From: Perkinsus chesapeaki
Lineage: Eukaryota > Perkinsozoa > Perkinsida > Perkinsidae
Assembly (NCBI GenBank): GCA_013115145.1
Contig: JAAPAO010000012.1
Span: 478-64,477 of the forward strand
DNA: 64,000 nt
Direction of reading: 5' to 3'
Below, piece after piece: positions 50,816 to 62,400 of this stretch (positions are counted from its first letter, which is position 1; the number at the start of each line of letters is the position of its first letter). Below the pieces are notes generated by a model. The model was not told the DNA's origin. It did no database searches and worked only from the letters and a program-made list of their open reading frames with translations. The translations under genes and the position numbers were made by a program.

Positions 50816-52456
50816 TCACCCCTTCGTTTTGCATGATTTATCATCATCGTCATCACTCGCATCACCAAGGTCACCAATCTCCAAGCGTCGTTCGATGTCG
50901 TAGTCGTTCTCATTATCAAACGCCTTCAGCAGCTTCTCTTGATCCTCCACGGTTGCCGTTACACCCTTGGAAGACCGCGATACGAAGTCCGGCGGTTCCG
51001 AACCTGATCAGAGGAAGCTTCCGTCACTTGAGAACTGGAGCCCTACCGTCCCAGAAATCCGTGTATTGTGGGAAGTCCTCTGGGCCCATCCAATCGTGTG
51101 GTCTCATCAGCAGCGCCTCGAGGTTCATCTGTGGTAACCAAGTTCGATCAGGTCGCACCGAGCAGCAGTGGCCTACCCTTTCTCGCCTTGTCTTTGTCAT
51201 GAGGTGGATGACAACCTCGCCGACCCGAGCAATGACCCAATCGTCGGCCTTCCTGCCGTTCATCGAAGTCATAACGCCCGGAATCTAACAGGCGGAAATT
51301 CCCAACTCCATCGCCTCGTCCTTACCTTCAATTCTTCTATAGTTCGAGTGCAGAGGGATCCGAGCCGCCTACCATGCCCACCCGACTGAACCGTGGCTAT
51401 GATCGCCCACATGCCAACATCGCGGCGGCCGACCAGGTCCAGGTCCACGACTGTGATATCGAGTGCCTTACTGTGGCCACATGCAAACAACAGTGAATAT
51501 CTCGCCGACCTGCTCATCCTGCAATAAGCGTGTTATCTGCTCGATCGTCGGCATCTCTCCTTCCTAGAAGCCGAGCGTCCCGTTCAGAGCTGCGAGGCTC
51601 TTTCTTACCGTCAACTGTATAGGTTCGTATTCCTCCTCTGGCAGGCTGTCTCTACCGGAATCTTTGTAGTTCCACATGTGTCCCTTGGGCGGCCGAACGA
51701 CAGGGTCGCGGTAAAACCGCCACGAGTCGACGATTCCATCCTGCTCAGCGTCAACTCACCCATCAAACCGACCGCTCTGTCTTACCGGATCTTCCTCCTC
51801 CTCTTGCTTTGCCTTGTCCATGTAGTAGCTTGTCGCCCTCTCTAGCAGTCGTTCTTTATTCTCCAGATAAAACCGTTGCGCCGGGGTCAGTTGTTCCTCC
51901 TCGTCATCGCTGTACTGCTCCGGATTCACATCGTCTTCGCTTCCTAAAACCAACCTGCATTCTCCAAGCCACACTATGCCACGCACTACCATCATCCTCA
52001 ATAACGTCAACTTCGGTAGCACTGGAGGCAGCGGGCACCTGTCGGTCGAGCCTCGACTGGAGCTCAGTTCGAACATCCTCGGCGGTCCTTTCAGACAGTG
52101 GCTGGGCCTTCTTAGCGATTTCTCGCATTTCCTCATCATCAATGTCAAACATCTGCATTTCCTCTGACAACAAACCGCTTTCCTTGCCGCCTGGTAATCG
52201 CCTTACCTTCCTCTGGTGTAGGCTCCTCCTCTGGCGCTCTATCTTCGCCTTCGAAGGCCTCAGCGGTGGCCTCAGTGCCAGTGGTGGTATCCTTTCGCTT
52301 GGCCATTTCCTGCAGCACGGCGTCGAAGGTCTCCTTGCCGCTGCTGAAACACCGTTGCTGAGGGTTGGATGAAAGTAACGGCGCCTTCAGGTGAAGGTGG
52401 ACCAGTCGAGGGGCCCAGCGGTACGCCCGTAGCGGTTGGAGAGGAAAGGAACGCAT
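50816..52456 (-). CDS. Mitochondrial RsfS/Iojap-family protein (MALSU1-like) with long acidic extension
   Basis: Ribosomal silencing factor family; homologues bind the large mitoribosomal subunit (uL14) and act in assembly. N-terminal mitochondrial presequence MRSFPLQPLRAYRWAPRLVH, then an acidic extension (FDIDDEEMREIAKKAQPLSE, QYSDDEEEQLTPAQRFYLEN) and a segment DGIVDSWRFYRDPVVRPPKG. The RsfS domain follows: ALDITVVDLDLVGRRDVGMW, LCTRTIEELK, GRKADDWVIARVGEVVIHLM and NLEALLMRPHDWMG, including the family's W...GEVVIHL strand. A further C-terminal exon (SEPPDFVSRSSKGVTATVED) ends in an Asp-rich tail at 50816. All joins use introns of about 40-55 nt except one of about 95 nt. The domain is normally about 110 residues, so most of this protein is extra. 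Confidence 0.8.
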
Positions 52457-53321
52457 AGGAAACAGTTGCCTGAAAACTCGACGTCATCACGGGAAATTGG
52501 CCCCCTCTTTGAAGAGTGTTATCGACACAGTGCCAGCAGGTGAAAGGTGCATGAGTAATACGATTTACTCCACTTCAGTAGAAATACCCTCCCGTTCTTA
52601 AGAACGGACCCCCCGCAGTGTTGCCCCTTTTTCGTCTGAAGAAGCCTAATGAGTAGGACGGGAACGTGGTAAAGGTTCTGATGCCCGGACAGATTGCCAG
52701 GGCAAGTTTACTGTGAAACATGTGTCGGACAGAGTGTTTCAGGAAACGAGCCAAGAATGAGCGCCGGCCTTGGTGGGGGAGTTACCGAGGAATATGCACA
52801 TCTGTAGGGGCCAAAGTCACACACAGCCTTGATAATTGATCAATTTTTAAACACTGGGAGCCTTCCAAGCACTGTGCCGCAACTGCCGAGTGAAGGAGGG
52901 ACCCTCCGTTGAATTTGAAGAAGAGTAGCAGCAGTCACTCGAATAGAAGCCAAATTATTGTTCGGGAGCCCCAATTAACGGTATAATGTAAACGCAACAG
53001 CCAGTACAGCATGAGACGGCCTGTTGGTGAAGATGCCCCCGGTTGGGCGGTGCGGGTTGGACGGTGAACCTCATTATTATCATTGACACTAGTAAGCAGG
53101 GGCACTACGACGGCGAATCTTAGCCGACTATTCGGTATGGAGGTCCAGCAGGACACGCTCCCAAGGCACTGGGACTACTGCTGCCATTAAAAGGTTATAT
53201 AGGCGCAACGAAACAAAAGTGGTCTTAAAGGCGTAGAGAGAAAAATTATATAATAATAGGATGACAGGATGAAACTCAGATATGAAACTCCGAGTTGCTG
53301 TCGAGATACTGCAACACGTTT
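52457..53321. other. Intergenic region with a perfect 16-bp palindrome
   Basis: No gene seen. Contains CCGTTCTTAAGAACGG at 52592-52607, a perfect palindrome about 135 bp upstream of the RsfS start codon and followed by a C-run. Confidence 0.5.
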
Positions 53322-55269
53322 TCATCGCTTTCGCCGCTTATGCGATGGGTCAGCTGCCGCTGCATCGGATGGGCGGTCTCGAGGAGGAGCGCGGAAGCCG
53401 AGGGACTTGAGCACTTGCGGATGGGCGGAAAAATTGACCGGCCTGAAGGTGAGGCGTGGAGTAGGCAAGAGCTGGAAGCTTACTCGATGAAGACACCGGC
53501 CCACACAGGCCTGGTGTAGGGCCAGTGGGGCTCAGGGAGCCCTTCATCCGGGTCCACCTTCGTTGGCGCTGCAGGAGACTTCTGCTCCGTCTGATAGGGC
53601 AATAATTTGGATACATCAAGATCTAGGGTACCTTTTGCTTGGCTTGTTGCTCGTGAGCTTGCACTACAGCGGCGGGAACAGCCCAGGCGCTCTTCGCAGC
53701 TGCTGGTGCTCCACCTAACATCATAACATACCTTAGCGATCAGCATCTTATTGCTGCCAACCTGGGACTGGTGGGGCCATAGTAGCCTGGTAGCCCGGTG
53801 GTGGTGGAGGGTCCGGGTGGGCTAGGGTCGGCGGGGGCGACAACTCCGGTGGAGTTGGGGATAGTGGGAGCGCCTAAAAGGAGGAGTGTTCCTTAAGATG
53901 GGCTGCCTCGGCCGGCTACCATCCAATCCGGCAGCTTTCCTTGATGCTTGGTGAAGGCAGCGAAGTCCACAGGCTGCGCTCGCATGGGGAACATCTGTCG
54001 CTGTCGGTTAGGCCCCCAGCCGGACAGCAGGCGGCCGTCGAGGACATTGGCGAGGTTGATGGCGTCAACAGGAGTAGTGGTGCAGCAAATGAGGACGGCT
54101 ACTTCAGTGGACCAGACTTTATTGAAGGTAATAGTGTGCTGAGGCTCCGGCAAATAGCCGTGTAAGTAGACTGTCTTGATCCGCCCACGGCAGCCGCCTC
54201 CGAGCAGACCTCGCCACCAGACGCTTCGAGTGTCCACTTGATGACCAGGCGGCACTGTGCGTAATTCAGGCTCCCATGAGAGGGGGACAGCGAACACAAC
54301 GGAGTCCACTGCCCCTAGAGAACCCCATGAACGGGGAGATGACTGAGCCGAACGATCGAAGGAGTCGAGCCTGTTGACGCCGGTGACCAGCAGCTGCTCC
54401 GTGTCGATACCGATGTTCCTTTGCGCTATGATCTGGTCGGTTGGGAAGAGACTGCCGTCCGTGGGCTGCACCAGCTGTATTGCAATTTCGATAGTACCGG
54501 CGGCAGGTCCCCGAGGGATCCAGTGAGCACAGAGAGTCCTCTCGGGACCGAGATGGGCACGGAAGAAGGAGACAGCTTGGCGGCAAACTGCTGCGTGGTC
54601 AAGTGGCACGGAGTTCACCGGCTTCCGAGGCAGAGACACCTGGACTTGAATTCGTACCGGGCAGATGACCGTCATCGAGGTCTCGCATCTCATCACCAGC
54701 ACTCTGTACTTGATGCTCTTAACCAGAGCCACCGACAGCGGCTGTCCCGCCCCGCGGTACCGAAACGGTGAGTACCCGCCAGCCATAGCAGTAAGAGCCT
54801 CATCGGTCTGCAAAGCCTCTACGGAGCCTGGTGGCGGTGGCGGTGGGGGTGGTACCATCATTTGGCTTTGCGGTGGAGGAGGCGGGGGAGGGGGAGGAGG
54901 AGGGGGCGGCCCACCAGATGGGGGTGGGGGCGGAGGTGGAGGTTGGCCCGCTGCTTTGCCTGCTGTGATACCCTCTCCGGCGCGGTTTCTATTGCGGTTT
55001 CGTCTTCGTCGAGCTCTTGCCTTTCTACCAGCCGGTTGTTGCTGCTGTTGCTCATCTGCCTTGCCGTCTGGCCCATCGGGGCTCAGCGACTCCTCTTCAC
55101 CTTCTATCAAGTCATCGTCCTCTTCCTCATCCACACCGTAATCGGTCTCAGGCGGCGCCATCATGGCGGATTCGGGATCGGCCTCATCCTCGCTCAGGCT
55201 GACATACCCCTCTGCTCTCGGCGGCGCTGCTGCGGCTGATGCGGAGACAGACCCATCAGCCTCACTCAT
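53322..55269 (-). CDS. Proline-rich protein with polyproline tracts and basic tail
   Basis: The ATG at 55269 begins MSEADGSVSASAAAAPPRAE. An acidic N terminus leads to a Gln run, an Arg/Asn-rich box (RKARARRRRNRNRNRAGEG) and two long proline tracts, then a region with folded character (SPFRYRGAGQPLSVALVKSI, TIEIAIQLVQPTDGSLFPTD, VDAINLANVLDGRLLSGWG). Downstream exons join in frame across short introns: PLSPTPPELSPPPTL, then GAPAAAKSAWAVPAAVVQAH, PEPHWPYTRPVWAGVFIE and a last exon ending SHKRRKR, a nuclear-localisation-like tail. A nuclear RNA-associated role is suggested only by composition. No domain recognised with confidence. Confidence 0.7.
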
Positions 55270-55474
55270 GGGGGGAGAGAGAAAGATTCCTAGAGCTCCA
55301 ATTAAAGTGCCGCACTCTAACTCAAAACATCAACGTCCGTAAGGTAAGTTCTCCTTCACCACAGCTGCCATCAACAGTCACTCGCCCCGAAAATACTTCC
55401 CGATGCGGGAGAACAAAGATAATAACCACCAGTAAGCACCATAAGTGCGACAACAATTTTGTGGCGCGCGACGT

Positions 55475-58400
55475 TTATTTTGCCGTCGCCACTTGTTTTT
55501 CTGCCGGCTTCTGTTCCTTCTCCTTTAGATTGACCAACGCTGGGAAATCGTTCTCATCGAAAACGAATTTTTTACTGGCCGCCGCCGAGCCACCTGAGAG
55601 GCCAAACCCATAGAGCAGCTAGTATGAAAGGGTTAATCTTTGAACATAACAGAAATGATACAAAAAACATTCAGTGGATGGATTGGGAGAAATCGAAGGG
55701 AAAATTGCCGGAGTTCATAATACGATAATAAACACAGTAATATAAAGGATGAGTATGCACCGTGAAGAGGCGGATGAAAATGATCGATAGTACGTGGAAG
55801 TTAAGCAACTATTAAGTGCTCATAGATCTCCTAATACTGTTTGATTCCTAAGTGATTATTATCTATCTTCGGTCACTTCATAACATTTCTAATTGTTACC
55901 AATAGTAACTATAGCAACATTACTCCATTTACGCCACACTACCGACCTCAGAACTAGCGCTGATTGAAGCACTCACCTTTATCAGCTTTCGATGACGAGG
56001 CCGCCACTGCAGCTCCTCCCTTCCCTCCAGCTGCCCTTGAAGCCCCCCAAGCTCCTCTGCCCTTGTTCCTCAGCCTCGGCTGGGCGTCCCTAGCCCCCAT
56101 CACAGCGGCAGGCTCAGTAGCCGGCGCTGCCGCTTCCGCCCCACCGGAGCCGTTCATTTCCAGATTGCTGGTTGTGCCAGCTTTAACTATCTCTCTGACC
56201 AGCCTCTCCGCCTTCTTCACAGCCTCCTCCGTTCCTCTTATCAAGCAGATCGCCGGGGGCCCACCAGTAGTCCCCTCTGGTGCCCTCTTCGTCAGCTGGA
56301 CATCGGTGCAGAGCGTTGCCGCCTGGATCCTGTGCAACTGAGAGGCATGACAGGTCCCTAGGGCCTTCATGATTTAGTACCGTTCGTCCAGATGGTCCCA
56401 AGACCGCTGCCACCTTCTCCTGAGGAACCTTCACCTCCACCGTCTCCATCAGAGCCAGCAGCGCCTTATGCTCGGCAACAGCCCGTCGAAGTAGCTGAGA
56501 ACATGAGCAGTTACTCCAGGCCGTCCAGGCTGTTGGTTACTACCTTCACCGCCAGGGCCACCTCGGTAGGCCCCCCGACAACCTTCACGTTCCTACTCTC
56601 CCCAGGAGCAGCCTTTCTCGTTTCATCCACGTGCAACAGTGCCCCCGAGTCTTTCGATATCTGGTGCAGCTTAGCCGCCCTGTTCACCAATAACATGCTG
56701 ATCACCGCTTCCACCAAGGACTCGTCCTCCGAGCACTCCTTGAGCGTGTTGAAAATCTCAGCAGTGCCGCTCGTTTCGATGAGCTTGTCTATGAGACCGC
56801 GGGCCTTGGTCACGGCCTGCGCATTGCCGGTGAGGTCCAGCTGCGGTTCCTCGCCCTCGCCGCCTTTTCGAAGTGTCACCCGGATGAGCCCAGACTTCCG
56901 CTGGATGTTCCTCAAGTTCCCAGTGTCCTCCCACAGATGAAGATGGTCCGGAGCAACCGGGATGGAAGTCGTACCAACCGAGGCCTCCTCCACGAGCTTC
57001 TCAATCTCCGTCACCGCGCCATTTAATTCCTTCTCCAAGCTAGGATCCTTATCCAGCGGCAATAGCACTTGTAAAGTCGTATCAGAGTCCCTGAGTATTG
57101 TGCAACCGCACTGTCTCCTTATAGTTGCGAATCTGCTCGCCAAAGGGGTATGGCCGCCCTGGCCCGCCCCGAACAGCTTGTCCAGCGCCTCCTTATCTGG
57201 GAAGCTCACCACGCGCTTGGCCACGCTACTGGCGTAGTCCTTGACCATCTTCACTCCAGTGGCCACATCACCAGCTGTCGCCCCTCGCACTGTAACACTG
57301 GCCACACCGGTGTTCTTGTGGGCCTTGGGATCCGGCGCCGGGCCCTTAATCTGAATCTGGCATTTTGACAGACACTCCAGCCTCTTCACATTTTCGCCGC
57401 GGTCGCCGACCACGCATTTGGCCACTCCCACTTCGAACTTCAGCGAGGTGTCTCGGAACTCCCCCCGCCTGGCCCCACCGCCCTCCCTGTGATCCCCGCC
57501 GCCGCCCGAGCCAGCCCGTGGCCTGGGTCGCTCGTTCACTGCACTGTGGGCTTCCTGGACAGCCTTGGCAACATCCTCCGAATCCGGACCGTATATCGTA
57601 ATCGAATCGCCCCTCTGATTCTTAACCATCACCACGCCATGACGGCCCTCCAACTGATGGGCCAGCTGGAACACCCTCCTCCTCACACTGTTGAGGACGT
57701 TAGGATTAGTGTTGCCGTTGTCGGGTATCAGGCTCACCGATCGACTGCAAGTAGGGTTAAAACTGCCAAGTCGTTCTACAGCTGCCTCCACTGCTGTCTC
57801 CTCGATCCCAGTCGCCTTCACTCCCGTAAAAGCCCTTTTATCGCCCACTATAGGCTGTAGACAAACCTTGTACTCCTTCTCCCATTTGTGAGCCAGTGGC
57901 CCCGGCCCACTGCTCGTAAAGAGCAAGTCCAGCAGGTCCCCAGAGATGCTATCCTTTCCAACTTCCTTATGGTGCAACTCCTCCGGTCGCACCGGTGCCT
58001 CTCTGCCGATAATCTGTTGCAGCTTGTGGGCCAATCGAGCGGCCCCTCCGTCCTGTTGGGCCTTCGGAGGCCGACCAGCCTTGGCGGCTGATTCCTTCTG
58101 TTGAGCATTGTGATGGTTTTTCTGCTGCTGCTGCTGTTCGACAGCCAACTTTATGCCGGCCACCCGGTGCTGGAATGCTCGGAAGGCCTCGTGCTCTACC
58201 AACCGCTCCAGCTGGGTCTGTAGCTCGGTCTCCATGGCTTTGGCCTCCTTCACTTCAATAGAGTCACTCTCCTCTTTTCCATCATAAGCAGAAGCCATGT
58301 CATATCTGACAACAGGCCAGATACTCCCAGTTATCCCCGAGTAGCCCCCTCACATTTGCTGCCTCAGTTGGTCTACGGTGCCCCGGAAAGAAGGCTTCGG

Positions 58401-58984
58401 CTTCAAACTGGCCTTCTCAGCCTCCACAGTATGAGCCAGCTTCTTCAGGAACTCCTCGTATGCGCTTCTGCCCGGTTTCCCAGTTTTCAGCGCGTCGGCC
58501 TGCGAGTAGTTGAGCTAGTCGACGGGTGGAGCGTTCGATCCTACCTCTTTCTCTAGAGCGCCCGCGACCTCTTCGAAATGTTCAGTCGGCCCTTTCGGCA
58601 CCGGTGGCAGCTTGGATTCATTCTAACAAGACAAGATACGCGGCTGTTATGCGAAAGGACCCGAGTTCGATCCCCATCAGGGACATCGGCTTACCGGAGC
58701 TTCGACGAAGCCAGCGGCAGCCTTTGCCTTTTGCTCGTTGCGCAGTTTGTTCTTCCTCCTGCGAGCGCTGGTGCTCATAACATAGCCACCGGACGAGACG
58801 CTCTCTATATCTTCATCATCCTCTGGGGTAGGGGGTGGAGAAGGTACGGGTGACTACAAAGGTAATATGAAAGTATCTTGAGGTTGAGCCGGTAAGATAC
58901 GATGGAGGTCAACTTGCGATTCCCTGCTACCTCAGTAACCTCCTCCTGTGGTTTTGGTTTCGGACCTTTCTTCTTATGGCCCAT
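55475..58984 (-). CDS. Multi-KH-domain RNA-binding protein (vigilin/SCP160-like)
   Basis: Cytosolic or ER-associated RNA-binding protein. The ATG at 58984 reads MGHKKKGPKPKPQEEVTE; short exons lead through SVSSGGYVMSTSARRKNKLR and EEFLKKLAHTVEAEKASLKP, then a 48-nt intron (58299-58347 region) joins in frame to the large exon starting MASAY. Coiled-coil and Gln-rich parts precede several degenerate KH-like repeats, for example VVMVKNQRGDSITIYGPDSE, VGVAKCVVGDRGENVKRLE, LFGAGQGGHTPLASRFATIR and VKVPQEKVAAVLGPSGRTVL. The GxxG loops are partly preserved (GDRG, GPSG). The last exon (KKFVFDENDFPALVNLKEKE) follows a long intron of about 375 nt (55594-55968), AT-rich. Roughly 1,050 residues. Confidence 0.78.
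58633..58690 (+). other. tRNA-like 3' half inside an intron of the KH gene, antisense
   Basis: The 72-nt intron 58623-58694 (minus-strand gene) carries on its opposite strand a stretch with GAGTTCGATCCCC, a near-perfect B-box, preceded by CGGCTGTTATGCG and followed by ATCAGGGACATCGG, the order expected for the 3' half of a tRNA. No 5' half or full cloverleaf is present. Confidence 0.4.
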
Positions 58985-59407
58985 GCTTTGTAAAAACTCC
59001 AACTGTCCAGCAACAAATCAGATCTACCCGATGGTCGTGGAACCAGGGGGCGCGTTCACTCCTTGCGTGGTCAAAAATTGCACGAAAATTTTGACCTAAG
59101 TGCAAGAAATGCTCCTGCGCTTGCTGTTGATGCGGCCCAAGGCTGAGTTTGAAAATATCTTTGACGGACATGAATTGCAAGGTCAAGCTTTGGATACTGG
59201 TGGTGTATGGATCAGTATCACTCCGTTCTGAGGGGTTGGTTAAAGTGCTCTCAATTTAACTCCGGGGGATTGGAGGATTTTTGAATCTCGGGGAAGGGGG
59301 GGCGCGGTGGTATCGGACCTATGCCTTGTGACGAAGAATAAGGATAATTTTCTGACACCTCTAGCTGTACCTACTAACTCATTCCCTCACCTGTCTCTGG
59401 TGGCAGC
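58985..59407. promoter_or_regulatory. Divergent promoter region of the KH and NOT1 genes
   Basis: About 420 bp between two divergently transcribed genes. On the NOT1 side it ends in a pyrimidine-rich run and CAG (cctgtctctggtggcag) one base before the start codon, which looks like a splice or trans-splice acceptor. Confidence 0.4.
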
Positions 59408-62400
59408 ATGTCCGAACCCCCAGCAGACCAAGGCTCCTCTTCTAATGTGCTGGAAGATACCGTTAATAAGCTGTTTAATCGGCTTTATAACGGTGAAATG
59501 AGCACACAGGACCTGGTCAACGTAAGGGACCATGGGCTGTGGCGGGGGCACCGGTGGAGTAGTTGTCTGTGTCAGATGATGCTCCAGTTCTCGCGTGAGC
59601 CTGACGTTGGTACGCCTCCGACTAACCATCAAATTTTTGAGCATATGATCGTGAATCTCTGCGACGAGCTTAGGTTTATCACTAGGTAGTATCTTGAGGT
59701 TGAGCGTGCATATCATGCCCGCCTTAGATATCCATCGAATGAGCTTCGTATCACTGCAGAGCTTATCGGTCAGTTGCTTCGGTTCGACTTGGTTTCCCAA
59801 GTCCATGAAAAGGTCATATTAGAGACCAAAGAGTAATACCATCCTTCCTCCTCCTCTGCCAGCCTCCCCATGCCCTCCCCACCAGGTACAGCCCGCTACA
59901 GATCTGTATGAGGGTCATCCTCGACTCTCTTAAGAGACCTCCCTACTCTAGGATGTTCCGCTTTGGCGTACTGCTATATGCTTTATAAAGGCCTTGAGGT
60001 TTTGCCAGGTATTAATTATTGAGCAATTTTTGGACCGCATCGCCCGCTGGCCCCAGCTGTGTGCGGCCCTGGTCTCCGAGCGAGGTGTGGGTCCACAGTT
60101 CAAAAGTTGCTACCCAGACTACTACAAGTACCGTTTTCGCCCACCACGGGCGCATGGTCGATTATGCTCTTAGTTACCTCGTGGAGCTGCTGAATGCCAT
60201 TCCCGCGGAGTACCGTGACCGACCGGTGATTGATCACTCGCTGTTGCTGCAGCAGTGGATCCATCTCCCACCGGCCCCGGAGCTCTACCCGCCTCCGCTA
60301 CAGGAGAAGGAGGAGAGGGAACTGCATGCGGCCAGAGTAGCGGCTTTCAAGGCAGGAAAGCCGATGCCTCCTCCACATAGAGAAATGGTAATGCTTATGG
60401 TGGTATATGTGGAGGGCTAACTGGGCTGTTATTCAGCCCGCGGCTGCGGCACCTGCTACTAGCGGGGAGGCCCAACGGGGATCATCTCCTGAATCCGGTA
60501 GCCCACAGCAACGACAACCGCCCGCTATAGTGCCGGTGGACCGCATTCTCGCTGATGAGAAGGTAAGCCTGAGGCAGAGGGGCTCGGGTTTGGACTTGAA
60601 GAGCTTCAGGTGATGGCCGGTATTACACCCCCTCCAGATTGGTTCTGTGACATGACCATGCAGACTTTTAACTCGCTTACTCCTCAGAATGTAGGGGAGA
60701 AGGCAGCAGAGCTACGAGAGGTAGTCCAACTTAGACGGTGAAATTATGTATTATATCATATCACTCCCGACCGGCCCTTCACAATGGTTTCTAATGGATA
60801 CTGTACTGCTCACTGCATGCCTCTGTCCAGTAGACCTCCTGATTAACAAAGCCTCCTAAGTACTGCATTGCGCTCCCCAAGCCACCGACATCGCATGACG
60901 TCACATCTCTACCGATTAGTCTTGACTATTCAAGTCTACGTGTTGCTCGAATGTTTGCTGATATGCTACTTTGATAAACTTATATGTACTCATTTACTAA
61001 TGCGTGGTATATTACTTTGTAGTTTATCTTTTACACTGTAGCTCCCTACTCTTCTGGGGCACTGCATTGTACTGTTTATTACTCTTCCCTAGCCTTCAAG
61101 GGGCAAGGCTTCCTTGGTGCCGTTTCAATCTATATTAGTTTTATATTCTCATTGATGGTAATATGTGCGTCATTTCCCTCAGAACATGAAGCCAGAGTAC
61201 TTCCAATGGTTCTCTATGTACATGGTCAAGAGCCGCGTTACCAAGGAGGTTAACCTCCAACCCTTGTTTTTGCAGGTATACCCACCCCTCCTGCATCGCT
61301 CCGCCTTCCCTATTGTCTCTTTTCAGTTCCTAGACTGTCTGGGACAGAACAAGCTGATAGACTACATTACCCAGAGCACGTTCACCGTGTTACACTTGCT
61401 CCTCTCGGACGAGGCTCTGGACATGGCGGTGGTCTCCCCGGCCCACAGGACAGCCCTTAAGAACCTCGGAACGTGGCTTGGCAGCGTACGTATTAGTAGT
61501 ATCTCCCGGGTGAAGCTGTCTGGTTTCAGATTACCATTGGACGGAATCGGGCTCTCAAGGCTAAGGATTTGGACTTGAAGCAATTGCTACTAGATTCGTA
61601 TTCCAACGGTCGCCTCACGGCCACCCTGCCGCTGGCCTGCAAGATCTTGGAGTCGCTGAAGGACTCTCGGACGTATAGACCGCCCAATCCCTGGAGCAAC
61701 GCACAGCTCAGCTTGCTGGCGGAAATCCACGATGTAGGGGGAACGCTGAGATGAGGCTGATGAGGAGGAAATTAGCAGATTCCGAACCTCCGCACGAATT
61801 TGGTGTTTGAGATCGAGCTGTTGGCGAGGAAGTTGGACCTGTCGCCGTCCTTCCGGGAATACAAGAAGACAGATCTCCTAGCAGGCAGGAATATGCCGGA
61901 GGGTAGGCGAGGATAGTTCGGGGCGTAGGGGAAGTTGCGGTATGGCAGATTCACCTGATATCTCTAGAGGGCCCCATCCTATTGCGGCAATGGCCCAGAA
62001 TCGAGTAGAGCCGCAGCGGCCGCATCCGTCGGCCCCGCCGATGGGAGCCCAGCCGGCAGCCTCGCCCCAGGTCGACTTCTCCCAGCGCATTGCGAACGCC
62101 ATGAACATGGCCAATCTGCGTCAGCAACAACAGGCTCAGCAAACCTCCTCGCCGCCCCAGCCGAGGATGCAGCCGATGCCTTCTGCCCCTCCTCAGCGAC
62201 CGATGCCGCCGGCTCCAGTGCCGTCCGTGGCTGCTATGCAACCAGCTAGCTCCTTTGCGGCCCAGGCGCAGGGTGCTCAACAACAACAAGGAGGGGGAGG
62301 AGGAGAAAACGAGGGCTTCATATTGCCCAACCTCCCCAGTCTTGTGATAATCGATCCTAATATCGAACTCTTCCGGCTGCAACCCAAATTGAAGCCCATA

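Noticed and set aside
54665-55141. Plus-strand Gly-rich open frame
   Set aside because: Antisense of the polyproline tracts of the minus-strand gene; no independent support.
58299-58349. Two separate minus-strand genes only about 50 bp apart (stop near 58350, start at 58298)
   Set aside because: A 48-nt GT-AG intron between them keeps the frame (LRQQ to IYDMASAY), so they are better read as one multi-KH gene.
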